Assembly: GCF_019160155.1 (NCBI RefSeq) | Contig: NZ_JAFNIH010000040.1 | Coordinates: 1-41,765 of the forward strand | DNA length: 41,765 nt | DNA from: Pinisolibacter aquiterrae | Lineage (GTDB): Bacteria; Pseudomonadota; Alphaproteobacteria; Rhizobiales; Ancalomicrobiaceae | Direction: 5' to 3' | In this document: positions 26,197 to 34,143 of the stretch, one piece after another | How positions within the stretch are numbered: position 1 is the first letter of the stretch | Layout: each line of letters begins with the position of its first letter | The notes under the pieces: model-generated | What the model was told of the DNA's origin: nothing | Database searches by the model: none | Seen by the model: the letters and a program-made list of their open reading frames with translations, nothing else | Made by a program: the position numbers and the translations under genes

Positions 26197-27240
26197 TCAG
26201 GTCTTGAACGGCCACAGATGGAAGAAGCGACGGATGCGGCGCCAGATCTCGGCGAGCCCGTGCGGCTCGAAGATCAGGAAGCCGATGATCAGACCGCCGA
26301 AGACGATGGTGCGGACCGGCGACAGCAGCGCCACGGCGTCCGAGAGGAAGGGCGACATCACGCCCACGCCGAGCTTCAGGACCTCCGGCACCATGGTCAT
26401 GAACACCGCGCCGAGGATCGAGCCCAGGATCGAGCCCATGCCGCCGACGATGACGGCGGCGAGGAAGAAGATCGAATAGACGAAGGGGAAGCTCTCCGGC
26501 GTCACCACACGGAAGAAATAGGCCCACAGTCCGCCCGCCACACCGGCGTAGAAGGAGGAGAGCGCGAAACTCATCAGCTTGTACCGGAGCAGCGGGATGC
26601 CCAGCACCTCGGCCGAGATGTCGCGGTCGCGGATGGCGATGAAGGCCCGGCCGATGCGGGTGCGAAAGAGGTTGGAGGCCGAGAACACGGCGAGGAAGGC
26701 GATCGGCACGATCAGGAAGTAGAGCGCGAACGGCCGTCCGAACTCAACGCCGAGGATGCTCGCCGGCGGCAGCGAGATGCCGCTGACCCCATGGGTGACG
26801 GAGTTCCAGTTGGCGAAGACGAAGTGGAGGATGAAGGAGGAGGCGATCGTCGCGATGGCGAGATAGAGGCCCTTCACCCGGAGCGAGGGGATGCCGACCA
26901 CCGCGCCGACCGCCGCGGTGATCGCGCCGGCGGCGATCAGATTGAGGAGGACCGGCGTGCCGAAGCGCGTCTCCGCCACCGCCACCGTATAGGCGCCGAC
27001 CCCCATGAAGGCGGCCTGGCCGAGCGAGACGAGGCCGGTGAAGCCGGTGACGATGTTGAGCCCGGTCACCGAGATGACGTGGATGGCGACGAGGCAGGCC
27101 ATGTAGAGCCAGTATTCGTTCGCCGTGAAGGGGAAGAGCGCGCAGACGGCGACGAAGAGGGCGAGCCAGACGCGCTGCGTCGGCGTGTCGAACAGCGCCT
27201 CGTCGGCGGCGTAACTCTCTTTGGCGGTGGCGATACGCAT
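26197..27240 (-). CDS. livM: Branched-chain-type ABC transporter permease LivM
   Basis: Membrane subunit, 347 residues and about 8-10 helices. It contains the LivM signatures GLNIVTGFTGLVSLGQAAFMGVGAY, and RIGRAFIAIRDRDISAEVLGI in the cytoplasmic coupling loop. It starts one base after the livH stop and ends 80 bases before the binding-protein gene; that gap holds only a small GCGGA/TCCGC repeat. Confidence 0.94.
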   Translation of the reverse strand: MRIATAKESYAADEALFDTPTQRVWLALFVAVCALFPFTANEYWLYMACLVAIHVISVTGLNIVTGFTGLVSLGQAAFMGVGAYTVAVAETRFGTPVLLNLIAAGAITAAVGAVVGIPSLRVKGLYLAIATIASSFILHFVFANWNSVTHGVSGISLPPASILGVEFGRPFALYFLIVPIAFLAVFSASNLFRTRIGRAFIAIRDRDISAEVLGIPLLRYKLMSFALSSFYAGVAGGLWAYFFRVVTPESFPFVYSIFFLAAVIVGGMGSILGSILGAVFMTMVPEVLKLGVGVMSPFLSDAVALLSPVRTIVFGGLIIGFLIFEPHGLAEIWRRIRRFFHLWPFKT

Positions 27241-27241
27241 G

Positions 27242-28129
27242 TCAGAGCCTCTCGATCTCGACCGTGCCGAAGAGCCCGTAGGGCCTGACCATCAGCACCG
27301 CGATGAGCAGGCCGAAGGTGATCAACGTCTTGAATTCGCCGCCGAGGTAGGTCCCGGTCCAGGCTTCGATCAGCCCGACCAGAACCCCGCCGATCAGCGC
27401 GCCGACCACGGAATCGAGCCCGCCGACGATGACGACGACCAGCGCCGACAGGCCGAAGATGCCCATGGCGGGCGAGATGCCACCGACCGCGCCGACCAGG
27501 ATGCCGGCGCCGGCCGCCGCCACACCGGCGAAGACCCAGGCCATCGAGAACACCACCGGCACGTCGATGCCGCAGGAATAGGCCGCGCCCTGATCGGTGG
27601 CGGTGGCGCGCAGCGCCACGCCGCCGCGCCAGAAGCGGAAGGCGAGGATGAAGAGCGTGATCACCGTCGCCGCCACCGCGAAGCCGATGACGATCTTGCG
27701 CGACACGTAGGCCGGCCCGAGGAACACCGGCGAGGTGCCCATGAAGTCCGGCAGTTGCGCCGGATCCGCGCCCCACAGCAGTTCGACGGCGCCGATCAGC
27801 ACCGAGCCGAGCCCGATCGTCACCATCAGCACCGAGATCGCGCTCTCCCCCAGCATCGGCCGGATCACCGCGCGCTCGATCACCGCGCCGAGCAGACCGC
27901 CACAGGCGAGCGCGGCGGGAACCGCCGCCCACCACGGCAGGCCGAGGCCGGCGGAGAAGGAGAAGAAGGCATAGGCGCCGATCATCAGCATCTCGCCGAT
28001 GGCGAGGTTCACCGCCCGCGTCGCCTTGTAGATCAACACGAAGGACAGGCCGGTCAGCGCCAGGAGCGCGCCGGAGCCGAGCCCGGCGAGCGACACCTCG
28101 AGGAAGAAGAGCCAATCGAAATCGATCAT
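27242..28129 (-). CDS. livH: Branched-chain-type ABC transporter permease LivH
   Basis: Membrane subunit, 295 residues. Typical LivH text includes GLSFVLIYKATRAVNLAIGEMLMIGAY near the N-terminus and ALRATATDQGAAYSCGIDV in the coupling loop, with GGLDSVVGALIGGVLVGLIEAW near the end. The ATG at 28129 overlaps the livG stop (ATGA) and has GGGGAGG about 6 bases upstream. Confidence 0.94.
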   Translation of the reverse strand: MIDFDWLFFLEVSLAGLGSGALLALTGLSFVLIYKATRAVNLAIGEMLMIGAYAFFSFSAGLGLPWWAAVPAALACGGLLGAVIERAVIRPMLGESAISVLMVTIGLGSVLIGAVELLWGADPAQLPDFMGTSPVFLGPAYVSRKIVIGFAVAATVITLFILAFRFWRGGVALRATATDQGAAYSCGIDVPVVFSMAWVFAGVAAAGAGILVGAVGGISPAMGIFGLSALVVVIVGGLDSVVGALIGGVLVGLIEAWTGTYLGGEFKTLITFGLLIAVLMVRPYGLFGTVEIERL

Positions 28130-28950
28130 GCCGCGACCTCCCCCTGCACGGTGCGGCGAAGCACCTCGACGTCGCCCGAGCCGAGATAGGCGCGGATCAC
28201 GTCTTCGTTCGACGTGACCTCGGCGGGCTTTCCGGCCGCGATCACCTGACCGAAATTCAGCACCACGACATGGTCCGACAGGTCCATCACCAGCCCCATG
28301 TCGTGTTCGACCATCAGGATGGTCACGCCCCATTCCTCCTTCACGTCGAGGATGAAGCGGGCCATGTCCTCGGTCTCCTCGCGGTTCATTCCGGCGACCG
28401 GCTCGTCGAGCATCAGGATCTTCGGCTTCATCGCGAGCGCGCGGGCGAGTTCGACCCGCTTGCGCAGGCCGTAGGCGAGCGAGGCCACCGGCTTGTTGCG
28501 GATGTGGTCGATCTCGAGGAAGTCGATGATCTTCTCCTCGACCTCGGCGCGCAGTTCCGTCTCCTCGCGGCGGGCGCGGCCGAAATAGGCGAGCGCGTCG
28601 AAGAGCGACGTCTTCATGTGCGCGTGACGGCCGAGCTTGATGTTGTCGAGCACGGTCATGCCGCGGAAGAGGGCGATGTTCTGGAAGGTGCGGGCGAGCC
28701 CGAGCTCGGCCCGCTGCGGTGGATGCAGGTGGCCGATGTCGGTGCCCTGGAAACGGATCGCGCCGCTCTTCGGCCGATAGAAGCCGGAGATGCAGTTGAA
28801 CATCGAGGTCTTGCCGGCGCCGTTGGGGCCGATGATCGCCGTCACGGAGCCCTTCGGCACCGTGTAGGACACGTCGGTCAGCACCTTGAGGCCGCCGAAG
28901 GCCAGCGACAGATCGCGCACCTCGAGAATCGGCTCGCTCACATCACTCAT
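28126..28950 (-). CDS. livG: Branched-chain-type ABC transporter ATP-binding protein LivG
   Basis: Nucleotide-binding subunit, 274 residues, with Walker A GPNGAGKTS, LivG-type ARTFQNIALFRGMTVLDNI, a signature region degenerated to LAYGLRKRVELARAL (usual for LivG), Walker B ILMLDEPVAGMN and switch ILMVEHDMGLV. GGAGGAAAC precedes the ATG at 28950. It lies 68 bases after the FCD-regulator gene on the same strand, so the regulator may be the first gene of the transcript. Confidence 0.94.
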   Translation of the reverse strand: MSDVSEPILEVRDLSLAFGGLKVLTDVSYTVPKGSVTAIIGPNGAGKTSMFNCISGFYRPKSGAIRFQGTDIGHLHPPQRAELGLARTFQNIALFRGMTVLDNIKLGRHAHMKTSLFDALAYFGRARREETELRAEVEEKIIDFLEIDHIRNKPVASLAYGLRKRVELARALAMKPKILMLDEPVAGMNREETEDMARFILDVKEEWGVTILMVEHDMGLVMDLSDHVVVLNFGQVIAAGKPAEVTSNEDVIRAYLGSGDVEVLRRTVQGEVAA

Positions 28951-29018
28951 GTTTCCTCCCAGTCCCGCCGCGGCGCCTTTTCGCGCTCTCGGGGACGATG
29001 TCGTGCCGTTCGTGTGGT

Positions 29019-29792
29019 TCATTCCCCCGGCGGCGCCAGGGTGCGGGCGTAGACCCGCTCCACCGGCTCGTCGAGGTCGCGCCCCGCCCTTTCGAAGCCC
29101 TTGCGCCAATCGACGAGATGTCGCCGCATCCAGGTCGCCGCCGCCGCCGCGTCATGGGCCCGGAGCGCGTCCAGGATCAGACGATGTGCCTGCAACATGC
29201 GTGGCGCGCCTTCCGGCAGACGCCGGCAGATCATCTCGGCGGTGGGAAAGAACAACAGGCTCGCCGGTTCGCGCGCGAGTTCCAACACGCGGTTGCCGGC
29301 CGCCTTGGCGAGAAGGGCATGAAAATCCGTATCGAGTTCGCAGAGCCGCACGGGGTCGTCCATGACCGCCTCGGACTCCGCGATGTTCTTCTCCATCGCC
29401 GCGAGGCTCTCCTCGCCGACGTTGACGACGGCATGGGCGACGGTCGCCATCTCGAGCGCCAGGGTGGCGTCGTAGAGTTCGCGAAAGGTCACCTCGTGCA
29501 GCACCATGGCGCGGCTCATGCGCGACGACAGACGCGAGTAGCGCGGCAGGCTGGCATAGAGCCGGCGATCCGGCCCCCGACTGACGTAGCCGCCCTCCTC
29601 CAGCGCGCGAATGCCCTCGCGCACCGTCGATCGATTGACGCCGAACTGGCGGCCGAGCTCGACCTCGGTGCCGATCGCCTCGCCCGCGCGCAGACGCCCG
29701 GTGACGATCTCGCGCTCGATCGCCTCGGCCACCAGCCGATAGGCCGCCGGCATCTGGATCTTCTCGAAACGCTCGCTGCCACCCGCCGCCAT
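29019..29792 (-). CDS. FCD-domain GntR-family regulator
   Basis: Transcriptional regulator of the FadR/FCD subfamily, 257 residues. The winged helix is at about 16-75 (GTEVELGRQFGVNRSTVREGIRALEEGGYV) and the all-helical FCD effector domain at about 95-240, with metal-ligand candidates Asp154/Asp156, His158 (DTDFHALL), His203 (QAHRLILDAL) and His225 (RRHL). FCD proteins bind organic acids or acyl-CoAs. The start at 29792 follows GGAAG by nine bases; an ATG at 29837 would lie four bases from a putative operator and is less likely. FCD regulators recognise sites of the form TnGTnnnACnA, and TTGTCCGACAA occurs twice upstream and once, in the other orientation, at 35553. It is therefore the likely master regulator of the two large minus-strand operons and of itself. 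Confidence 0.92.
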   Translation of the reverse strand: MAAGGSERFEKIQMPAAYRLVAEAIEREIVTGRLRAGEAIGTEVELGRQFGVNRSTVREGIRALEEGGYVSRGPDRRLYASLPRYSRLSSRMSRAMVLHEVTFRELYDATLALEMATVAHAVVNVGEESLAAMEKNIAESEAVMDDPVRLCELDTDFHALLAKAAGNRVLELAREPASLLFFPTAEMICRRLPEGAPRMLQAHRLILDALRAHDAAAAATWMRRHLVDWRKGFERAGRDLDEPVERVYARTLAPPGE

Positions 29793-29840
29793 CACGCCGC
29801 TTCCACCCTCGAAATCTCGGTCGGGACACCGTCCCATGGT

Positions 29841-29851
29841 TTGTCCGACAA
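29841..29851. promoter_or_regulatory. FCD-GntR operator candidate O1
   Basis: TTGTCCGACAA, an 11-bp palindrome around a central base, about 50 bases upstream of the regulator start at 29792. It matches the FadR/FCD consensus TnGTnnnACnA and is repeated exactly at 29940 and (as its complement) at 35553. Confidence 0.7.
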
Positions 29852-29853
29852 AG

Positions 29854-29870
29854 TCAATCGAAACGATTGA
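29854..29870. promoter_or_regulatory. 17-bp interrupted palindrome next to O1
   Basis: TCAATCG-AAA-CGATTGA, perfect 7-bp arms, begins three bases from O1. The half TCAATCG also occurs at 35589-35595 in the operon 6 promoter, where CGATTGACA on the minus strand includes a -35 box. It could be a second regulator site or a promoter part. Confidence 0.4.
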
Positions 29871-29934
29871 ATTCCGCTCCGAAAAGTGAAGTTCTTTTTC
29901 TTCACATGGAGTTATGGGACGTCACGCCGCTCCG

Positions 29935-29963
29935 ATTCTTTGTCCGACAAACTCGTTTTGCAA
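29935..29963 (-). promoter_or_regulatory. Candidate sigma70 promoter for the regulator/liv operon
   Basis: Minus strand TTGCAA (29963-29958) and AAGAAT (29940-29935), 17-base spacer, each matching four of six consensus bases. Transcription would begin near 29928, leaving a leader of about 135 bases containing O1. Confidence 0.4.
29940..29950. promoter_or_regulatory. FCD-GntR operator candidate O2
   Basis: Second exact TTGTCCGACAA, 99 bases from O1. On the minus strand it falls in the spacer between TTGCAA (29963-29958) and AAGAAT (29940-29935), which are 17 bases apart, so binding there would block RNA polymerase at the regulator/liv promoter. Confidence 0.7.
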
Positions 29964-29968
29964 TTCCC

Positions 29969-29982
29969 GCCGGTCGACCGGC
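29969..29982. promoter_or_regulatory. 14-bp perfect palindrome
   Basis: GCCGGTCGACCGGC, perfect and spacerless, directly upstream of the candidate -35 box and 26 bases after the acyl-CoA dehydrogenase stop at 30009. It may be an activator or repressor site; with no loop it is a poor terminator. Confidence 0.35.
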
Positions 29983-30008
29983 CGAAACGTCCGGGCCCGC
30001 GCCGCGCG

Positions 30009-31151
30009 TCACCCTCCCGCGCCGGCGACGGCGCGGGCGATGACCATCCGCTGGATGTCGCTGGCGCCCTCGTAGATCTGGCAGACGCGCACGTCGCGAT
30101 AGATGCGCTCGACCGGATAGTCGGCGAGATAGCCGTAGCCGCCGTGGATCTGGATCGCGTCGGAACAGACGCTCTCCGCCATCTCCGAGGCGAAGAGCTT
30201 GGCCATCGAGGCTTCCGTCAGGCAGGGGAGCCCGGCCTCGCGCAAGCTCGCGGCATGATGGACCATCTGGCGCGCCACCTCGATCCGGGTCGCCATGTCG
30301 GCGAGACGGAAGGCGACCGCCTGATGTTCGGTGAGCTTCTTGCCGAAGGTCTCGCGCTCGTTGGCGTAGTCGCGCGCCGCCTCGAAGGCCGCCCGCGCCA
30401 TGCCGACCGACTGCGCGGCAATGCCGATGCGTCCGCCCTCGAGATTGGAGAGGGCGATCTTGTAGCCCTCGCCCTCGGCGCCGAGCCGGAGATCGTCGGA
30501 GAGCCGCATTCCCTCGAAATGGATCTGGCAGGTGTCGGAGGCGTGTTGACCGAGCTTCCTCTCGATCGAGCCGACGGTGTAGCCGGGCGTGTCGGTCGGC
30601 ACGATGAAGGCGGTGATGCCCTTCTTGCCGCGCGCGGGGTCGGTGACGGCGAAGGCGACGATCACCTGCGCGGTCGAGCCGGAGGTGATGAACTGCTTGG
30701 TGCCGTCGAGGATCCAGTCGTCGCCGACGCGGCGCGCCCGGGTCTTCAGCGCCGAGGCGTCGGAGCCGGCGCCGGGCTCGGTGAGGGCGAAGCCGCCGAT
30801 CCACTCGCCGGTCGCCATCCTGGGCAGGAAACGCGCCTTCTGCGCCTCGGTGCCGAACTTCAGGATCGGCATGCAGCCGACCGAATTGTGGACGCTCATG
30901 ATGGTCGAGATCGCGCCGTTGCCGGCCGCGATCTCCTCGAGCGCGATCGCATAGGCGAGCTGGCCGGCGTTCGAGCCGCCCCAGTCCTCCGGCAGCAGCA
31001 TGCCGAAGAAGCCGGTCTCACCCATGGCGGCGAGCGCCTCGCGGGGATGGGCGTGGGTCCGGTCCCATTCGGCCGAGAAGGGCTTCAGCCGTTCCTCGGC
31101 GAAGGCGCGGGCCATGTCGCGGATCTGGATCTTCTCTTCGTCGAGGATCAT
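30009..31151 (-). CDS. Acyl-CoA dehydrogenase, short/branched-chain type
   Basis: FAD enzyme of 380 residues that introduces a 2,3-double bond into acyl-CoA and gives electrons to ETF. It has the usual plan: N-terminal helices, the middle strand domain with [21 protein letters not shown], and the C-terminal helices with [21 protein letters not shown] and [19 protein letters not shown]. The catalytic base is probably Glu361 in [12 protein letters not shown], the position used by short- and medium-chain enzymes. GGAGAG precedes the ATG at 31151. It is the last gene of the 35325-30009 unit, but the 123-base gap before it contains a strong hairpin (31228-31250), so it may be expressed at a different level. 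Confidence 0.93.
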   Translation of the reverse strand: MILDEEKIQIRDMARAFAEERLKPFSAEWDRTHAHPREALAAMGETGFFGMLLPEDWGGSNAGQLAYAIALEEIAAGNGAISTIMSVHNSVGCMPILKFGTEAQKARFLPRMATGEWIGGFALTEPGAGSDASALKTRARRVGDDWILDGTKQFITSGSTAQVIVAFAVTDPARGKKGITAFIVPTDTPGYTVGSIERKLGQHASDTCQIHFEGMRLSDDLRLGAEGEGYKIALSNLEGGRIGIAAQSVGMARAAFEAARDYANERETFGKKLTEHQAVAFRLADMATRIEVARQMVHHAASLREAGLPCLTEASMAKLFASEMAESVCSDAIQIHGGYGYLADYPVERIYRDVRVCQIYEGASDIQRMVIARAVAGAGG

Positions 31152-31227
31152 CGAGGCTCTCCGGCGGAGACGGGGACAGAATACATACGGTCGTTCGTTT
31201 CGGGCGCCATGGCAATCGAGAAGGTGG

Positions 31228-31250
31228 CCCTCCCGTCCCATCCGGGAGGG
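31228..31250 (-). terminator. Hairpin inside the operon, attenuator candidate
   Basis: Perfect 8-bp inverted repeat CCCTCCCG / CGGGAGGG with a 7-base loop, 25 bases after the stop of the upstream dehydrogenase gene. Between it and the next start lies ACGGTCGTTCGT (31187-31198), a loose dyad of a style seen in TetR operators. Partial termination or a new promoter for the last gene would fit. Confidence 0.45.
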
Positions 31251-31274
31251 TTCCTCGGTGCCGATCGCGCGCCG

Positions 31275-32414
31275 TCACAGGCTCCGCGCGATCAGTTCCT
31301 TCATGATCTCGTTGGTGCCGCCGTAGATCTTCTGCACGCGGCTGTCGGCGTGGAGACGGGCGATCGGATATTCCATCATGTAGCCGTAGCCGCCGAACAT
31401 CTGCAGGCAGGTGTCGACGATCTCGCACTGCTTCTCGGTGGTCCACCACTTGGCCATCGACACCGTCGGCACGTCGAGCCGGCCGGCGGCGAACTTCGCC
31501 ACGCAGTCCTCGACGAAGACCCGGCCGATCCGCGCCTCGGTGGCGCATTCGGCGAGCTTGAAGGCGGTGTTCTGGAAGGCGGCGATCGGCTGGCCGAAGG
31601 CGGTGCGCTCCTTGGTGTAGGCGCGGGTCAGGTCGAGCGCCCGGTCGATCGAGCCGATCGCCCCGATCGCCAGCACCAGACGCTCGTAGGGCAGCTGCTC
31701 CATCAGCTGATAGAAGCCCCGCCCCTCCTCCGCGCCGAGGAGATTGGCGACCGGCACGCGGGCCTCGTCGAAGAAGAGCTCGGCGGTGTCCTGGGCCTTC
31801 TGGCCGAGCTTCTCGAGGTTGCGGCCGCGACGGAACCCGTCGAGCCCGTCGGTCTCCACGCAGAGGAGCGACACGCCCTTGGAGCCCTCGCCGCCGGTCT
31901 TGGTCACGGTCATCAAGAAGTTGGTGTTGATGCCGTTGGAGATGAAGATCTTCGAGCCGGAGAGGCGGTAGTCGTCGCCGTCCCTCACCGCGCGGGTCTT
32001 CACCGCCTTGAGGTCGGAGCCGGTGCCGGGCTCGGTCATGGCGATGGCGCCGATGAGTTCGCCGGAGGCGAGCCTCGGGAGCCAGCGCGTCTTCTGCTCG
32101 TCGCTGCCGTAGGCGAGCAGGTAATGGGCGGCGATCAGATGGACGTGGATGCCGAAGCCGGTGATACCGAGCTTCCCGAGCACGTCGAACAACACCGCGT
32201 CGTGGTGGATCGAGCCACCGACGCCGCCGTATTCCTCCGGCAGCGACAGGCCGAGGATGCCCGCCGCGCCCGCCTTCTCCCAGAAGGCCCGGGGCACGAT
32301 CCGCGCCTTCTCCCAGTCCGCCTCGTGGGGCAGATATTCGGCTTCGAAGAAGCGGGTGAGACTGTCCTCGAGGATCGACAGCTCCTCGTTCCACCAGATC
32401 GGACGATCGACCAT
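31275..32414 (-). CDS. Acyl-CoA dehydrogenase, long-chain/isovaleryl type
   Basis: Second acyl-CoA dehydrogenase of this operon, 379 residues. Family text includes GAIAMTEPGTGSDLKAVKTRA, RTAFGQPIAAFQNTAFKLAE and FGGYGYMMEYPIARLHADSR. At the C-terminal position where short-chain enzymes carry their catalytic Glu it reads KIYGGTNEIMKELIA (Gly365), while QLPYERLVLA supplies Glu244, the site used by isovaleryl-CoA and long-chain enzymes. It is therefore expected to be active but of that subtype, which takes branched or bulky acyl chains. GAGGAAAA lies about 9 bases before the ATG at 32414. Confidence 0.93.
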   Translation of the reverse strand: MVDRPIWWNEELSILEDSLTRFFEAEYLPHEADWEKARIVPRAFWEKAGAAGILGLSLPEEYGGVGGSIHHDAVLFDVLGKLGITGFGIHVHLIAAHYLLAYGSDEQKTRWLPRLASGELIGAIAMTEPGTGSDLKAVKTRAVRDGDDYRLSGSKIFISNGINTNFLMTVTKTGGEGSKGVSLLCVETDGLDGFRRGRNLEKLGQKAQDTAELFFDEARVPVANLLGAEEGRGFYQLMEQLPYERLVLAIGAIGSIDRALDLTRAYTKERTAFGQPIAAFQNTAFKLAECATEARIGRVFVEDCVAKFAAGRLDVPTVSMAKWWTTEKQCEIVDTCLQMFGGYGYMMEYPIARLHADSRVQKIYGGTNEIMKELIARSL

Positions 32415-32425
32415 GTTCGTTTTCC

Positions 32426-33250
32426 TCAGAACGAGATGCCGCCGCCGACGATCATCACCTGACCGCTGACGTAGTTGGATTCCGGAGCGCAGAAGAGATA
32501 GACGCCGTCGGCCGCCTCCTCGGGCGTGCCGGGACGCCCGAGCGGGATCATGCCGCGGATCATGTCGACGACCTTGCCGGGCATGCCGATCGCCACCTCG
32601 TTGCCCTCGACCATGATGGTCTTCTTGGCGTCGGTGGCCTCGGTGAGGCGGGTCTCGATGTAGCCGAAGGCGACGCAGTTCACGTTGACCTTGAAGCGGC
32701 CCCACTCCTTCGACAGCGCCTTGGTCAGACCGATGACGCCCGACTTGGCCGAGGAATAGTTGGCCTGTCCGACGTTGCCGCCGGTCCCGGCGACGGAGGA
32801 GATGTTGACCACCTTGCGGAACACCTCGCGCCCCTCGGCCGCCTCCTTGGCGGCGCGGATGCGGATCGGCTCGGCGGCGGCGCGCAGGATCCGGAACGGC
32901 GCCTTGAGATGGACGTCGATCATCGCGTCGAACTGCGGATCGGTCATCTTGGCGATCAGGCTGTCCCAGGTGTAGCCGGCGTTGTTGACGATGATGTCGA
33001 TCTCGCCGAAGGCGTCGAGCCCGGCGCCGACGAAGCGCTCGGCGAAACCGTCCTCGGTCACCGAGCCGACCACCGCGAGGCCGTCGCCGCCCATCGCCCG
33101 GATCTCGGCGAGGACCGCCTCGGCCGGTTCGGCGTCGAGATCGTTGACGACGACCTTCGCGCCCTCGCCGGCGAGCTTCAGCGCAACGGCGCGGCCGATG
33201 CCGCGACCCGAGCCGGTGACATAGGCGACTTTGCCGGACAATCTGGTCAT
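32426..33250 (-). CDS. SDR dehydrogenase, MFE-2-like (R)-3-hydroxyacyl-CoA dehydrogenase
   Basis: Short-chain dehydrogenase of 274 residues. TGSGRGIGR is at 12-20, VVVNDLDA at 33-40 (an NDLD form seen in the dehydrogenase domain of peroxisomal multifunctional enzyme type 2), NNAG at 89-92, and the catalytic Ser, Tyr165 and Lys169 (YSSAK) follow. The enlarged loop after residue 125 and the GYIETRLTEATDAKK segment differ from FabG. The TTG at 33268 would add six residues; ATG 33250 is preferred although its ribosome site is weak. Pairing with MaoC-fold hydratases upstream suggests that it oxidises the (R)-hydroxyacyl-CoA they make. FabG-like reductase is the alternative. Confidence 0.87.
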   Translation of the reverse strand: MTRLSGKVAYVTGSGRGIGRAVALKLAGEGAKVVVNDLDAEPAEAVLAEIRAMGGDGLAVVGSVTEDGFAERFVGAGLDAFGEIDIIVNNAGYTWDSLIAKMTDPQFDAMIDVHLKAPFRILRAAAEPIRIRAAKEAAEGREVFRKVVNISSVAGTGGNVGQANYSSAKSGVIGLTKALSKEWGRFKVNVNCVAFGYIETRLTEATDAKKTIMVEGNEVAIGMPGKVVDMIRGMIPLGRPGTPEEAADGVYLFCAPESNYVSGQVMIVGGGISF

Positions 33251-33264
33251 GGAACGATGAGCCT

Positions 33265-33684
33265 TCAAATCGAAGAAAGGGCGACGGTGGCACCGCCGAC
33301 GAGTTTCACCTCGCCCGCCTGATCGGTGACCGACAAGTCGAAACGCGCCCGACGTTCGCCGTCGACGGTTTCGACCGCGACCACCGTGCCGCGGCAGGTG
33401 AGACGGTCGTGGACGCGGGTGACGGCGGCGAAGCGGGTGGAAAAGGCGCGCAAGGCCTCGATCGGGACATGCGCGGTGAGGAGGCGGCCGAGTTCGGCCA
33501 TCACCAACATGCCGTGGGCGAAGACGTCGGGCTGGCCGGCGGCGCGCGCGAAGTCGATGTCGATGTGGATCGGGTTGTGATCGCCCGACGCCCCGGCGAA
33601 GAGCGCCAGTTGCGCGCGCGTCACGGGGGGAAGCTCGAGGGCGGGCAGTTCGTCGCCGGGCGCGAGATCGTGGAGCGGTTTCAT
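33265..33684 (-). CDS. MaoC-fold (R)-specific enoyl-CoA hydratase subunit
   Basis: Hot-dog-fold hydratase of 139 residues carrying the full hydratase 2 motif FAGASGDHNPIHIDIDFA, with catalytic Asp35 and His40. It lacks the long N-terminal half of complete two-domain hydratases; the gene just upstream encodes a second hot-dog protein without the motif, so the pair probably forms a heteromeric enzyme. GAGG lies five bases before the ATG at 33684. The gap to the partner stop is seven bases. Confidence 0.9.
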   Translation of the reverse strand: MKPLHDLAPGDELPALELPPVTRAQLALFAGASGDHNPIHIDIDFARAAGQPDVFAHGMLVMAELGRLLTAHVPIEALRAFSTRFAAVTRVHDRLTCRGTVVAVETVDGERRARFDLSVTDQAGEVKLVGGATVALSSI

Positions 33685-33691
33685 GTCGACC

Positions 33692-34135
33692 TCAACCGTT
33701 GCGAATGACGAGGACGGTGGTGAGATCGGCGACGGCGGCCCCGGCCGCGTCGGTGACCTTCGTCTCGCGCACCACGAATTCGAGCGCCCCACCCTTCTTG
33801 TCGTAGATGTCGGCGACCCGGGCGGTGAAGGTGAGCGTCTCGCCGGCGTGGGCCGTGCGGTGATGGGTGAAGCTCTGTTCGCCGTGCAGCAGCCGGGCGA
33901 AGTCGATGCCGAGCCGGTGGAAGAAGGCGAAGGGCTCCGGCCCGTCGAGCTCCATCGAGAACAGGAAGGTGGGCGGCAGCGGCAGGCCCGGATGGCCCGC
34001 GGCCCGCGCCGCCGCCTCGTCGACGAAGACCGGGTTCGTCTCACCGATGGCGCGGGCGAAGAAGCGCAGCCGCCCCGCCTCCGCCGTCACCGTGAAGGGC
34101 TCCATTTCCAGCCCGATCAGCGCACGATCGATCAT
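33692..34135 (-). CDS. MaoC N-terminal-like (FAS1-type) dehydratase subunit
   Basis: A 147-residue hot-dog-fold protein of the MaoC_dehydrat_N class. The helix region reads ARAIGETNPVFVDEAAARAAG, resembling the hydratase 2 motif but without the Asp/His catalytic pair, and the fold continues with PPTFLFSMELDG, LLHGEQSFTHHRTAHAGETLTFTARV and VVRETKVTDAAG. Such proteins shape the acyl pocket of heterodimeric hydratases, as in ChsH1/ChsH2 of steroid side-chain breakdown. The ATG at 34135 follows GTGAGG; it begins eight bases after the thiolase stop. Confidence 0.9.
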   Translation of the reverse strand: MIDRALIGLEMEPFTVTAEAGRLRFFARAIGETNPVFVDEAAARAAGHPGLPLPPTFLFSMELDGPEPFAFFHRLGIDFARLLHGEQSFTHHRTAHAGETLTFTARVADIYDKKGGALEFVVRETKVTDAAGAAVADLTTVLVIRNG

Positions 34136-34143
34136 CGCCGGCC

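Noticed and set aside
24947-29109. Long upstream extensions of the livH, livG and binding-protein frames
   Set aside because: Each real start has a good ribosome site or overlap (26116, 28129, 28950) and begins with family-typical residues or a signal peptide.
31275-32414. Inactive acyl-CoA dehydrogenase because the C-terminal Glu is Gly
   Set aside because: Glu244 in PYERLVLA is the base of the isovaleryl/long-chain type, so activity is expected.
29886-32462. Long open frame (858 codons) on the plus strand
   Set aside because: Antisense to two acyl-CoA dehydrogenase genes that show full family motifs; composition is that of a shadow frame and there is no ribosome site.
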